Shown: positions 22,901-34,969 of the stretch, in pieces
Layout of the letters: each line of letters begins with the position of its first letter
Numbering within the stretch: position 1 is the stretch's first letter
Assembly (NCBI GenBank): GCA_028673005.1
Contig: CM054116.1
Coordinates: forward strand, 134,655,681-134,719,680
Direction: 5' to 3'
DNA length: 64,000 nt
Origin: Tanypteryx hageni
Lineage: Eukaryota; Arthropoda; Insecta; Odonata; Petaluridae
Translations under genes and position numbers: made by a program
Notes under the pieces: model-generated
What the model was told of the DNA's origin: nothing
Database searches by the model: none
The model's input: the letters and a program-made list of their open reading frames with translations, nothing else

Positions 22901-23562
22901 ACAGCATAGCAGTTTGGGAACCGCTAGCATAGACATAGAGCAAGCCTGGAAACTATTCTTACCAAGAGTCCCATGATATCTAGAGCCTGCCCTGGCAAAT
23001 AAAAAAACTGGATAAAAAAAATAATTTTATTTTTCCAATCGCATTTTTTGGAATGATAGAGTTATAATTATCGCAAAAATGTAACTATAAATAATGATTT
23101 TTAATTTCTCTAGAATTTTCAATCACCTGCAGAGTTGCTTACAGTACCTACCTATGTAGTATTTGAAAGAATATCTTCTTTGATTAACAGGTTGTGAGTA
23201 ATGTTGCTTTATAGACCACTATTACACAGTTGTTTTATTATTGCTTCTGTGAATAAATTACTCTCAGCTTATAAGAGCATAAACATAAAATGGGCAGAAT
23301 CCAAATATGTAGTTTCATTTCTATTGATAATTCTAGCCTAGGCTCAAAATTCTTTGAGAAAATGTTATAACGCTAATTAAGCAGGGCTCTATACTCCAAA
23401 AAGACAACAAATCATTGCCTAATATGATTGAAGAAGGTGTGATTTACCTAAGTAATGAATTGAACCAGTTATGCATTCTCAACCATATTTTCTATCAAGC
23501 CAATTCAGTATGATTTGATTTTGCTAACCAAGGAGCAAGAGAAAATAATAATTCATTATATA
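22901..23562. other. AT-rich spacer, nothing recognised
   Basis: No frame of note and no clear repeat ends between the piggyBac and Tigger-like elements. Confidence 0.4.
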
Positions 23563-24255
23563 CAGTAATACCTCCATTAATGCAAAGGATACATTCCTCA
23601 AGGATGTTGCATTGTTTGAAATTGCATTAAGGAACAGTATATAGGTACCTATATAATGTAAGGTATACGAATATGTTCCAAAAAAGGCAAGAAAAGCCCC
23701 ATTTTCACCTATTAGACATTTTTATTAGGCTTTACAAAATTTAAATATAGTTTAACATAATTTAAAAATCACTGTAAAAACTTTAAAGAAATCATTTAAA
23801 TAATTAATGAATTAAAGAGCACATAAAACATTAACTAACATTCAACCTGAATGTCAGTGCTTGAAGATTCGCCAGTGATGCAAATTCCATGGAGGGTGCA
23901 GTGATTCTTAAACTTGTGGAACCAACCTGAACTGGCCACAAATGTCTCAGTGGTAGATCCCATGCCTTCCTGTTCTATCAAATGGTCTTTTACTTTATGC
24001 ATTATAATCAACTGACTAATTGGTATGTGACTCTGAATTTGATCATCAATCCAATGCACTAATAATTTTTTCTATCTCTTCTAGTAATCTGTTATGCGAG
24101 TGCATTAATTTCTTAACAGTTAACACAGTAGTGGATTAAGCAGATGATTTTATCCTGTCATTTTTGTATAAATTAAAATTTTTTAAGGCACTCAGACTCC
24201 AATTGCGCTATGTCGAAATTGAGCTAAACAAATGTGCGCTAACAGAGGCATGACT
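23563..24255 (-). mobile_element. Tigger/pogo-type element, 693 bp, TA target duplication
   Basis: Between TA dinucleotides (23561-23562 and 24256-24257), the left end CAGTAATACCTCCATTAATG and the right end, read inward, CAGTCATGCCTCTGTTAGCG are related inverted repeats typical of Tigger elements. It holds a transposase fragment on minus. Confidence 0.75.
23835..24095 (-). pseudogene. Tigger/CENP-B-type transposase fragment (HTH_CENPB)
   Basis: On minus the frame reads KLLVHWIDDQIQSHIPISQL, then MHKVKDHLIEQ and ETFVASSGWFHKFKNHC, then LHGICITGESSSTD. This is the second DNA-binding helix-turn-helix of pogo/Tigger transposases and CENP-B, ending near the normal hinge to the DDE domain, which is missing. 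Stops occur upstream (about 24080-24095), and the frame ends at 23835 soon after the domain. It lies inside the TA-bounded element above. Confidence 0.75.
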
Positions 24256-24588
24256 GTACAGTGTACACTTTTGAAGCAGCAATTGACTGAGATAAGTCCA
24301 ATGCAGAGTATTAGCTTAAGAAATCATTTTGATTCCAGCCAGCTTGTTTTTAGCACTTTTTTGAGAAAATGTTTTTATGCATCCAGTCTGTCCATCCATT
24401 TGTTCAAGCAATAGCTCTGGAATTTCGTAGCTTGGAGAAGTCAAATTTTCAGGGTAGGTTGGTCTATGTGAGGGTTATACATGGCATAAAGTTTATGAAT
24501 CTAGTGTCAGCTACTGAGTAGCAATCCATGTCTTTTTCCAACCCTTTAGTTTCATTTCTACCCCCTTAATAAGAAAATCATAAAACCA

Positions 24589-25003
24589 GTGCAGGCAGGG
24601 GCGGATCCAGAAGCTTCCCAAGGGGAGGGGGGACAATCCCCCCATTGCCCCTCTCCCCTCTTGTTTCTGCCTCTGCCGATGACCATACATTTTGAAAATA
24701 CCCATCCCCATCAGAATATATCTTTCCCTTGTCATGCAGTCTTAATCTTTGGTGTGGAAATAAGGAATGTTGCATGGAATGAATTTAAGAATGCACCCAG
24801 TGGAGGGCAATGGGGTCGTCTAAAGGGAGGGTGATCGTTCCACCCTTGGATTCACCACTTGGTACATTTTTTAAAATTACCATATTTATTGGCATATAAG
24901 ATGCACCGGTATATAAGATGCACCTATGTCTTTTAGAAGATCTTTCAGGAAAAAAGTATTTTAGTTCACCAAGGCATTTAGGAAGGGCGACATCATGTAT
25001 CAT
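24589..25003. repeat. Two short element fragments between Tigger and pogo copies
   Basis: About 24596-24860 begins GGGGCGGATCCAGAAG and ends with GGATTCACCACTTG, whose reverse complement CAAGTGGTGAATCC is a decayed match to the start; the interior is GC-rich. About 24880-24930 carries GGCATATAAGATGCACC twice in tandem, a motif seen near Tigger-like ends. Frames here (24511-24735, 24578-24775, 24589-24834, 24785-25003) overlap on both strands and are not genes. Confidence 0.4.
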
Positions 25004-25034
25004 TTCCAGCTGTAATTAAGTCAGGTAAATCGTA

Positions 25035-26831
25035 CAATGATTGGCCACCTAATGTTCTTTGTACATTCATTCTGCTATACTACAACGTAACTCATGTCTT
25101 AGGCGATATATGGCATCACAGTGCCTTTCTCTTTATACTCCTTTATCATTGATGCCGCAAGATAACGACACAGAGAGTAATGGTGGATATTACAGATGAA
25201 GGTTTTGTTTCTCTATTTTTCTGAGGTAAGTCTTGTGAATTCTTAAGCATTTTAACTTTAAATATAATTTTTATAGCACCTCAATTTAACAAAACCTTTT
25301 TGAAACTTATGAAAACACAGCAATAATGGAACAATGTATTTGTTGAATTCTTGGAATTGCATTGTTGGTTCAGCACTCACAAACAGGGTGGTCAATAACT
25401 GTATTGTCATAATGATATGGTTTCAATGATTGGCCACCCAGACAATCACTGTCATACTAGGTGGCTAATAACTTTTTGTTGATTTTATTCTATGCAGGTG
25501 TTTAGAATGTTTAAAATGCCTAAATCTCCAAAGCAAGATTATAATGTGGAGGGTATGGATGAAGCTATTAAATATGTTCAACATGTTAAAACCGAAACTT
25601 TGGTTAACAGTTCTCGTATGGCTTGTATCCATTTAATGCTGATGCAGTTGATTACACAAAATGTCTAGGATCATCAGCAAATGTGAAAGAGGGAAGGTCT
25701 GTAATGGGATTTGATGAGGCCCTTGGTTATGCAGAATTCGTTGAAGTAGTCAGAGAAGAGAGAATTGAGAAATTCAAACATATTAAGGCTGTTGTTGTAT
25801 TTTAATCAAACAATGAAAAATTCTTCGTTGTCTATCATTTGTAGGATGAGTTTCAGAAGCAGCAAAATATATCAAAATCATTGAAGACTAGCATTGCACC
25901 TTCACCAGAAGTAAACCCTTGAGATAACATTTCTCCAAATTCAAATGAAAATACTTGCAACCTTGCACACAGCAATCTGCAGGAGAATAGCAGTGAAGCA
26001 GGTTTCAATTGCACTGGAGAAACTGGGACATCTGTAAAAAGGGGAGTCAAACATGACCACCTAGGGGAGACCCTTATCAGGCCTGAAACGCCAAAAAGGA
26101 AAGGGAAACGTCAAATTGAAAGACATACTTAAGCAATCATATCCAAAAATACAAAAACGTTCAAAAAATGAAAGAAGAAAAAAAGACTGAGGAAGAAAAA
26201 GAAAGCATGAAGAGAAAAATTGCTAAATTCGCTATACACAAGACGTTAAATCCAAATGATTCGACAGCTAATGGCACAAACCCTCCATCATCTACTTTGA
26301 GTCCACAAAGTAAAAGGAGTGAAATGAATGTAAAGAGGATATTTTTCAATATGCAATGCCTTCTGAAACGAATACATGTTCTGCCTGTAATAGAGAAACG
26401 AAACTGCAGGAGAGGTTAACTTGCAGTGACTGCCACAAATTGTACCACAAGAAAGGCATACCGAAATCACATCAACTTCATATTCTGGAAACTGATGAAG
26501 GCCACTTTTTATGCCACAAAGAAGACAATTCTGACAGCTCATATGCTTATGAAACATCATCAGATGAAGAAGTATACGAACATGCAAAAGATAGTTCTCT
26601 GCATTAAATAGCACATACTTTTAAATTGTCACAAAGCAGAAAAAACATTATTATACCAATACATTTTTAATTAAAACTTTTTTCCTAATTTCACTTTTAT
26701 GATTATCACTATGTTGTTATTTGTAAGGAATTAGTTTCAAATAGCTTTTAAAAGACTAAAAGAACATTGATTTATATTACAATAAAACATAATAGTTGTT
26801 TTAATAACATATTACTTGTGGCCAATCACTG
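25035..26831 (+). mobile_element. pogo-like element, 1797 bp, TA target duplication
   Basis: TA at 25033-25034 and 26832-26833 brackets CAATGATTGGCCACC on the left and, as reverse complement on the right, CAGTGATTGGCCAC. The same ATGATTGGCCACC motif recurs inside at about 25431-25443, and related half-sites lie nearby (25383-25400, 25460-25480). The element contains only the 3' part of a transposase gene. Confidence 0.75.
25500..26607 (+). pseudogene. pogo-like transposase 3' part with zinc-finger-like C-terminus
   Basis: The first recognisable segment is GLYPFNADAVDYTKCLGSS, the helix that ends the DDE domain in many pogo-like transposases. Long charged stretches follow, with several stops and frame changes between 25650 and 26340. 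The final frame (26356-26607) reads CSACNRETKLQERLTCSDCH and KLYHKKGIP, a Cys/His pattern like a PHD or related zinc finger, then an acidic tail ending at 26607. Catalytic residues are absent. Some pogo transposases of invertebrates carry such C-terminal zinc modules; here the module is the best-preserved part. It is a decayed element gene by context (TA-bounded). Confidence 0.6.
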
Positions 26832-27430
26832 TACCAAAGTGCACATTTTTGTATAAATGCCAAGTAAAACCAATATTCATAAAATTATAATTTAAAAAAT
26901 TATAGGACCCAAAAGAAAACATAATGCACATTCCTTTGAGTATATATTAATTCAAAATACTGAAGTTCTAATATGAGATACTGCTGTTCAAAGACGAAAA
27001 AATCCTTAACTGACCAATCATGGTTTACCCTCCATATTCAGCAACATTTACAGAAAATATGATGGGGTGATAGCTTTTCATCCTGGGATCCTGCTTTCCT
27101 GGGATCCCATGGGTAAAATGGTTTTCCCATATCCCGGGAAATCCATTGAATATCCCGGTATATTATAAAGAGTATTTTACTCTCTAGGCTTTATCATCTG
27201 TGCTGTTCCTAAAGGGACCACTAAGACTCTCTTTGCTTCTGAGTTGCTTAGTTTCACTTCTATTGCAATAATAAGGAAGAAATTTATATCGAGTACTCAC
27301 AAATGCTTGATAATAGTATAATAATAATATAATTATTATTGATAGAACAATAGATCTTGTCAAAATACAAAGGACAATACAGAAAAAGATATTAATAATA
27401 GTAAATACTCAGTCAAACATACAATTAAGA
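26832..27430. other. Spacer with a short palindromic repeat fragment
   Basis: 27070-27175 contains repeated CCTGGGATCC and TATCCCGGGAAA motifs typical of the end of a non-autonomous DNA element, but no bounded copy was defined. The rest is AT-rich with nothing recognised. Confidence 0.35.
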
Positions 27431-29030
27431 TCCTGAGCTGGGACCTCATAGAACTCATTCAAGCCATATAATGGGCTAGCAAGTAACCAAGTTGATAGTT
27501 TTGCTTTGAATACAGGGACAGACATTTCATAAGCATACTTGGGAGTTTATTAAACAGTTTACCCCCAAGGATGTTGTAGCTTAATGTGGATTTACTCAAT
27601 CTACAATGCGGGAAGTCTAGATGATAATTTTTTCATGTGTTATAGGTATGTATGTCTCGCCGACAAGAATAGCTTTCTATTTTTGTTTTGGTTAACACCA
27701 AAATATTATAAATAAATAGATTGTATACTGTCATGATAGATTCACTTTTAAACAGTGGTTTACAATTTGCTAAAAAGGCAGAATTTGTTATAATCCTAAT
27801 GGCTTTTTTTGCAGCAGTAGAATATTACAAACCCCTGAGCCATTACCCCATAGATGCAAGCCATAAAGTAATATACTCTGGATAGGCAAAGTAAACATTA
27901 CGAAGATGTCTGAGGAACATAACTTTTCAAGGAACGAAGCAAATACAGGAAAGTTTATTACAGACAAAATTAATGTTTATCCCACATCAATTTCTGATCT
28001 AAATGTATGCCCAGGAATTTCACTGATGTGACATTATTATTAATTTCTTTAATACTAAAAATTAAGGACTGGGTTTTATTCTGGTTTTGTAAAAACTTGT
28101 CTGCACTAAACCACACAGAAGCCTCAGTTAGTCCATTAACTGTAGATGCATTTACTGCTTCCAGATCCTTGTTTGACATGTAAAAAGTGGTGTCATCAGC
28201 ATATAGTTATGACTTAGATGACACATTATTAGGTATATCATTAACCATTAGAAGGAACAGCAGGGGTCTTATAACAGAACCCTTTGGAATGCCACAGGTC
28301 ACATGAACTGCGACAGATAATTTACCATTTGCAAAGACTATTTGCTCACGTTCTGTGAGATATGATTGCAGGGTATTCAGTTCCTTACCTTTGATGCCAT
28401 AGTGACATAGTTTTGACATTAAAACTGGCTGCGAGACACAGGGCCGGCCAAGCGGGGAATGTATCGGATGCAAGGCATCCAGGCTCCCGATTTTTAGGGC
28501 CCCCCAAATGTTGTGTATAAACAATATATTTACATCTTTAAACAAAATTTTGCTTTTTTATTAAATTAATTATCACTATAGTTACTTTATAATTATAAGT
28601 ACATGTTCTCTCTAATCTGTAACATTGATGTGTACAAATTGGCAGGTTTTTTTGACATGGGGAGCCCCAAAAACTAGCTTGCATCCGGGCCCCCAAAAGT
28701 ACTTGGCCGGCCCTGGCGAGACACAATCAAAAGCTTTACTGAGATCACAAAATGTGGCCTTAGTACTAGCTTTCTGTTCAAAAGCTATTATGATGTCATA
28801 CTCTAGACAATCTACTGCATCAACTGCAGATATATTTGCGCGAAAACCAAATTGAGATGGTGAAATCAGGTTCTGATTTTCTAAGTGCTTACAGATCTGA
28901 TTTTTTATAGCAGTTTAAAAAATTTTTGACATTATAGGAACAACTGAAATTGGTCTATAGCTACCAGGGGAGGACCTCTCTCCTTTCTTATAGGGAGGCA
29001 CAGTTTTGGCAATTTTTAGCTTATCGGACT
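27430..29030 (-). pseudogene. 5'-truncated non-LTR retrotransposon (jockey/CR1-like reverse transcriptase)
   Basis: Read on minus from about 29030: VPPYKKGERSSPGSYRPISV, ISPSQFGFRANISAVDAVD, FCDLSKAFDCVS (catalytic Asp motif), GIPKGSVIRPLLFLLMVND, then LYADDTTFY with the catalytic YADD box, FLGIHLDQKLMWDKH and a thumb-like region towards 27430. A stop lies directly before LYADD (28207-28209), with others at 28890 and 27970. No endonuclease or ORF1 remains, as expected for a 5'-truncated LINE. It is interrupted within DCVS by the hAT MITE at 28439-28715, whose removal restores the reading frame. Clade assignment within non-LTR elements is uncertain. Confidence 0.85.
28439..28715. mobile_element. 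277-bp hAT MITE inserted in the LINE
   Basis: Ends are CAGGGCCGGCCAAG and its perfect inverse CTTGGCCGGCCCTG, flanked by an exact 8-bp duplication GCGAGACA (28431-28438 and 28716-28723). Subterminal GGGGCCC-rich tracts are also inverted. The 8-bp TSD and CAG start are hallmarks of hAT elements. No coding capacity. Confidence 0.93.
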
Positions 29031-29399
29031 TTTACTGTACTTTGAAAGTACACTGCTACCTGGTAACAAAGTCATTGGTTATACCATGGATTTGGATATA
29101 ATGCAAGTCTTTCTTCTTCCCTGTTTCTTGGAAAGAAAGTCATTTTTTTCTAGTACTAAAGTAAAAAAACAACATAAATTATTGCCTTTTTAAATAATCG
29201 ATCAAATAAATTTCTTGTACTGACTTTATATTGTTTTTTACTTTCTCATATACGTAGTATATTGAGGAAGTATTGTAATCATGAAAAAATTCGACTTATA
29301 GATTTTGATGGAAATACATTTTAGATGTCCCCGAGTCCACAAAAGCGGTTTTCACCATGCCGTCTGTTCACCGTTCTAGAGCCCAAACGCATACATAAA

Positions 29400-29965
29400 A
29401 TCAAATTATATCTCGTATTTGTGCAATATATCATCTTTTGCAGACCCTTTTTTCATAAAAATGATATTGCACAAAAATAAAGGGTAATTTATTCTTGGCG
29501 ATTTTTTGAAAAATTTTATTTACTCTAAAATGGCTCCAGAGAATTTGATTAAAATCAATCCAATTGTAGAGCCTGATGTCACAAATAATACTACATAAGA
29601 CATGTCTCTTGAAATCACTATATGGCATCCAGTGACATTACAATGTATGCTAAGCTACCTTACCTAAGCCTTGACTTCATGCCCCCACCACGATCCATTA
29701 AAACTCTTATTACAGCCTTACGGTTAAACGAATCAAATGATCTCATATTTATGGATAATATCATTCATAAAAGACATTCTGAAGAGATAAATGATATTGC
29801 GCAACAATTAAGGGTACTTTATTCTTGGATATTTTGAAACAATTCGATTTACTCAAAAATGGCTATAAGGATTTTGATTAAAATCCATCCAAATGCACAG
29901 CTTGATGTCACAAATAATACTAAACTGTATGTCCCAATACTATATATCGTCCAGTGGCATTATTT
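29400..29965. repeat. Diverged tandem duplication, about 330-bp unit
   Basis: 29462 onward (GATATTGCACAAAAATAAAG) and 29792 onward (GATATTGCGCAACAATTAAG) start parallel stretches that share TTACTC.AAAATGGCT, GATTAAAATC.ATCCAA and TTGATGTCACAAATAATACT. The match extends upstream of both starts (about 29400 and 29730). No gene was recognised in either unit. Confidence 0.75.
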
Positions 29966-30179
29966 CTGTACAAGACACTTAGCGCATGCATCAGAGGGTG
30001 ACCCTGGAGATTCCTATCTAAAATTCTGTACTTCTCTGTTAATACCGCGCACTTATTAGTAAGAGATATTAGATGTGAGAGGTTGACGGTGTCAGTCACT
30101 TTGGTTCTGTTGCTACGCATTATTAACCTAATTGGCAGTGAATTGCCCGAGTTAATTTCTGGGCAAAGAGTGTAGTGGC

Positions 30180-30985
30180 CAAAAGCTATCATAAATGAAG
30201 CTACTGTAAGGAGAATTACTCAAGCTTTTCCCTGTAGCCCAAGAAAATCTACAAGACAAGCTGCTAGTGAAATTGTGATTTCACGTCATAACCTTCAGCA
30301 GATACTGCACGAACAAGGCCTCCATCCATACACACCTCACGTGTTACAAGCATTAACTGCAGATGATACTGTTAGATGGATTTAATTTGGCTAATAGCTT
30401 ATTTCAATGCATGAATGTGATTCAGAATTCACAAAAACAAAGTTGTGGACAGATGAAGAGACTTTTAAAAAAATGGAAGATTGAATAGCCACAACTGTGG
30501 AGTGCACACAATCCACATGAAGTGATACAAGAGCTTAACATACCAGATACCAGGTGTAATTGTTTGGGCAGGAATCTGGCCAAAATGCATAACTGGCCCT
30601 TTCTTTTTTGATCAGATGGTAACAGCAAACATTACCTGGAGCAACTACAGATTCAGGTGATTCCTGTTCTTGAAGATGCTAGTAATATACCTGTACCTAA
30701 TATGATATGGCAGCAAGATGGAACACCACCTCACTTTCGACAAAATGTTAGAGCCTTTTTGAATATTTTATTCAATGGATAGGGCATCGTGGCAAGCTAG
30801 AGTGGCCGCAGAGGTCTGATCTCACCCCATGTGACTATATTCCTATGGGAAAAATACTTTCGAGGTACATGCACATATTCAGGAACGCATCTACCATGTA
30901 AGCTGAGGGATAACTGTAGTTTCCAAGGAATGTAACCTGTGCAGATACGGAGGGCCTATTGCATTAGCAAAAACTACATACTAAA
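30180..30985 (+). pseudogene. Decayed mariner/Tc1-type transposase
   Basis: Fragments in changing frames: FPCSPRKSTRQAASEIVIS and LHEQGLHPYTPHVLQALTAD from the DNA-binding part; VIVWAGIWPKCITGPFFFD and MIWQQDGTPPHFRQNVRAFL, the second carrying a catalytic Asp (QQDG); then LISPHVTIFLWEKYF in place of the usual SPDLTPLDFFLW, and RRAYCISKNYI at the C-terminus. This is the DDE_3-like 'mariner-type' family widespread in insects. Many stops and shifts are present and the third acidic site is degraded. No terminal repeats were defined. Confidence 0.7.
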
Positions 30986-31231
30986 ATGATGGTAAAATAT
31001 GCTAATTACTACTAGAAGCATTAGTCCATGACTTACACCAAGGCAGCCAAAATTAATCTACCATGCACAGCAGAGCTTTGATTATTCCAATTAATTGGGA
31101 ATGGACCTAATTTGGACTATTGATTTCCTGGATAATGGAAAATTACTGAAATTGAACAGTAAATGAAGTAGCTGCACATAAATATGGTGTTTTATTTTCC
31201 AAAGTATAAATACACATATTGTTATATAATA

Positions 31232-31606
31232 CAGTAATTCTTCACCGTATGTCACCTCACTGTGTGCTGTTTCCCATATACATTGCCACTGAATTTAGGA
31301 ACATTTTTCAGTATAAGTTGTATCACTTCGCACATATGTCGTTTGTGAAGAGCCGAAGGTGAAATTCAAATTTAAATACATAAAATGTTACTATACTTTG
31401 ATTAAACATGTTTTTAATTTATTATGTAATTTCATTTCATCTTTCCACCCCAAATGTGGTTGCAAAATGTGTCCCTTCATGCCAAATGACCCTTTACGTG
31501 GTTGCAGGATTGTGTGGTAGGGTGTACATGGAAAAATAGGTTTCACTATACATAGTTTCATTGCAAATCCGAGTTTTCAGGAGCCCATCTCCGACATATA
31601 GTGATT
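31232..31606. mobile_element. Tigger-like MITE, copy A (degraded right end)
   Basis: Starts CAGTAATTCTTCACCGTATG after TA (31230-31231). It shares CATATGTCG and TGTGAAGAGCCGAAGGTGAA with copy B at 33329, and ends near ATATAGTGATTAC, a decayed match to the inverted start. The right boundary is approximate. Confidence 0.6.
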
Positions 31607-32042
31607 ACAATGAAAATTTTGTAATATTTTATTCAAATAACAATTGATTTTATCTTTCATAAAAATTAATTGGGGTTGTTTTAGCGCAAAATCACAATTC
31701 AACAGGGAACTATTGATCTCATCTTATGGCTGAAAAAAATTCAAGAACAAGCAATTTAAAAAAATGTGCACTTTGGCTACAAAGCAGCCATCTTCAGTGG
31801 TAATTCACCGAAAATATTCTAAATGAACACATGAGCTAGCATTGCAATTGTTTTCATATGGGGGTTGTTCATTGAGGATGCACATGGGGAAGGAATTTTT
31901 GAGGCATGCGAGCTTGAAAGGGAAGGAATTGGGACAAAAGAAGGGACTGTTTGTGGTGGGGGAGGGTTAGAAAGCCTGGATAATGCAGAAGTTTTTCCTA
32001 AGAACTTGACGTCACGTGTTCTGCAAGGAAATATATATAAAC

Positions 32043-32218
32043 CTGTCTGTGGACGGTCAACTTTTTTATTTTAAGAGATTTGGAAATTTCTTTTTGAATT
32101 AGATTGCTCTTATCGATCTATGGATTTTCCCCAGCAACTTTTAGATTTTTTGCTACATGGCTTCATAGTCAGAAAATTGAAAACTTTCAAATGGTATTGT
32201 AGCCAAACTATTTACGCT
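32043..32218 (-). repeat. Inverted single copy of the 157-bp PARP16-intron repeat
   Basis: The reverse complement contains ATAGTTTGGCTACAATACCA, CATAGATCGATAAGAGC, TTCAAAAAGAAATTTCC and an ACAGACAGG tail in the same order as 15487-15690. Confidence 0.7.
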
Positions 32219-33328
32219 CGAAGAATGAAGTTTAGCAGACAGGAAGGTCTAGTATCTGCATTCCAATGGTGAGGGTTATCCTCTCTCCCAAGGGGCAGGC
32301 AAACCAGAACCCTGGAAATTTTTTAAGAAAACGTGCTTCTTCTTGATTTAGCAAAGGGTATCTTACTTGTTGGATTGACTATAAATTACACATTTTTCAT
32401 ATAAATTCAGGAATAATGAAATTAACACACTTTTACAATTTAAGAAAATATAAACAAAATCCAACTCGAAGAAGACGTTTTAAAACGAGTCAATCAACTA
32501 CAAGGGAAACATTATTATAGGAAAAATGAATTAGAAAGAAAATATGGATTGATTTTACTGATGTCAGGAGGAAGGAAAGATTACCTCTTTCTTTTGTGCA
32601 TTAAATTTGTTATTACAAAGTTTTCTAATTGATCTAAACAAAGATTTTTATTTATTTAAAAAACTATAATCTATTCATATCTACAATAAGGCAAAATATA
32701 ATGTTACAGTTAGTATTGCTTATAGCAGTAGTAGTTACATTACATAATTAAGATTATCAAATATTAATATTTCAGGGTGATAAATATAATAAAAACATGA
32801 CTTCATAAAAGCCAATTGAATTATTCATCACCTTAAGGTCTTACTTCTTCTATTGACACCACCTCAGCTCCAGAATTATACCTGGAGAGAAGAATACCCT
32901 ATGCTCTCTAAACACCAATCATTGTAACATATATGTATATACAATGGGAATATAATTTGTCAACCAGATTCTGTTTATTGTGAAATGAATATCTTTTCAC
33001 CTTAGCTGTTCCTCCCTGAAGAAATGTTAGTTTACCTCGGTGAAACCCTTAAGATTTCTACTAAAGTAAAAAAAATGAATAATATCGTTTATCACATGTT
33101 TGACAGTAGTAATAATGTTGTCTATATGCAATGCAATTTACAAATGACTGGGAATAATGCAAGGTAGAAGAAAATTTAAATGCATCAATTTTTGAAACTT
33201 ACAATTCACATTAATAGTTATCATAATAATTTAAATTTGCAAATGTTTCTCATTTGTTAGACATAAATAAATGATGGAGAATCGAGTTTATGTACTTCTT
33301 TTTTAAAAGAGCCATTTATCAATAATTA

Positions 33329-33855
33329 CAGTAATTCCCCACTGTACATTGCTTCATTGTCATTTCACATATGTCGTCAATTAATTAAGGAACGTTTCAT
33401 AATAAGCTGCAACATTTGTGAAGAGCTGAAGGTGAAATTTGGGAAATTCCAATTGCTATGCCTAAATTGTTATTATAATTTTAAATCTCTTTATTCATGT
33501 ATTTAATTTAATTTCATATTCATTATTATTTATGTAATTTAATATAATTTTGTTTAATTTCATTTTCCCACTCCATATGGAATCATAAAATGTATTTGTT
33601 CAATCTCGAATGATCCTGTAAATGGTCACCATCTTCAGAATCGTCCCAGGTAACTGTTTTTATATGCATTTATTTTATTTCATTATCTAATTTTTAACAT
33701 AGTATGCCTTATGCACATACTGTATAATAATGTATTATTTATTGTCACTAAATGCTTGACAGGAACGTAATCCCCGCTTTCATTCTATGAGAAAATAGGT
33801 TGCGCTATGTGCTGCAGTTTTCAGTTAATCGCTGACGTATAGTGGGGACTTACTG
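33329..33855. mobile_element. Tigger-like MITE, copy B, TA target duplication
   Basis: CAGTAATTCCCCACTGTAC at the left and, inverted, CAGTAAGTCCCCACTATAC at the right, each next to TA (33327-33328 and 33856-33857). The interior shares TTTGTGAAGAGCTGAAGGTG with copy A. No coding capacity. Confidence 0.75.
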
Positions 33856-34709
33856 TATTTGAAAGTAACAAATTAATATATTCCACAAATCATTCAGAAT
33901 AAGAGAAAATGGTGAAGTTTAACTCACAAGTTAGCACCAAAATTCTATAAACACCGTCACACCACAAATGAAACTGAATCAACTTACCAAAGCAAACCAT
34001 TCCTGTGTTAGAACAAGCACACACCCAAAAGTAAAAGGTTCCCGTCTGGTTTAATTATAGCCCCACGATACAAATGGGATGTTTCACATTATAGGAGCAT
34101 ATAACATTTCAGTATGCTAAAATTAGAATATCTTCACAGTAAAGGCAAAGTTTCATCCACTTAATAAAATCCAATTCTTCACTGTGACATGTGTGCACAT
34201 TTATATGGGATGACAGATTCCCTGAGTTAGACAAAAAATCTGCACATTTGTGACCTAGTATGAAGAAGTACATGGTTATTTACTTAAATCGATAAAATGT
34301 CTCTTTGCTATTATCACAAAAATTTGAATACTTCATACTTTTACAGTCAATCACAAAAAATATTATTAAATGACATATGTACACATTAAAATGATATTCA
34401 CATTAGAGTGAATAACTTTACAAGTTCGTTAAATAAATTTTAAAATTTTCAAGAACAGCTAGAAAGCTTCCAATTTTGCTTACAATACACCTAAATTAAT
34501 TTAGTCTTCTTTAAAGTTAGAAAATAACTAAGGTTCCCTTCTGTAAGTCAGCCAAATAAAGAAAATTTTATTATTATCCAAATCATTACGTGAAACTAAA
34601 TTAAAAACACTTTTGAACTGTAAAATTTTTCATTGATGTGAGATTAAGAGGAATAAATTAAATAAAACACCTCAATGGAATTTTTAACCTTTTGAATTTT
34701 TTTCACAAA

Positions 34710-34715
34710 TTTATT
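34710..34715 (-). promoter_or_regulatory. Probable poly(A) signal of endosulfine
   Basis: AATAAA on minus about 255 bases past the stop codon at 34970-34972. Others exist further away. Confidence 0.35.
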
Positions 34716-34969
34716 CTTTTCTTAATGGAGTGAAGGCAAACATTGCTTTTTAGGAAAATAAAACAATACATTACCAAAATTAAATACCTAATTCTAAAAT
34801 AGTGAAGCACTGGTTTTTTGTTCCAAGCCAATAATGCAAATGAAAAATAAACCTTTTGACACCCCAAAAGCAACACTAATTATGTAACTTTTCAATGTCA
34901 ATGATTCTCAACATAAGCAGGTAAGATCATAACAGTCGACATTTGGATACATTTAACGGTAATCTACCC

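Larger units (their letters stand above)
30986..34969. other. Region downstream of endosulfine, repeats only
   Basis: No coding region beyond endosulfine's 3' UTR was found. It contains two copies of one Tigger-like MITE (31232-31606, 33329-33855), an inverted single copy of the 157-bp repeat (32043-32218), and otherwise AT-rich DNA. The plus-strand frame 31865-32074 runs into that repeat and is not a gene. Confidence 0.4.

Noticed and set aside
28625..28855. Plus-strand ORF across the LINE and its MITE
   Set aside because: Antisense shadow of reverse transcriptase and MITE ends; crosses the insertion boundary.
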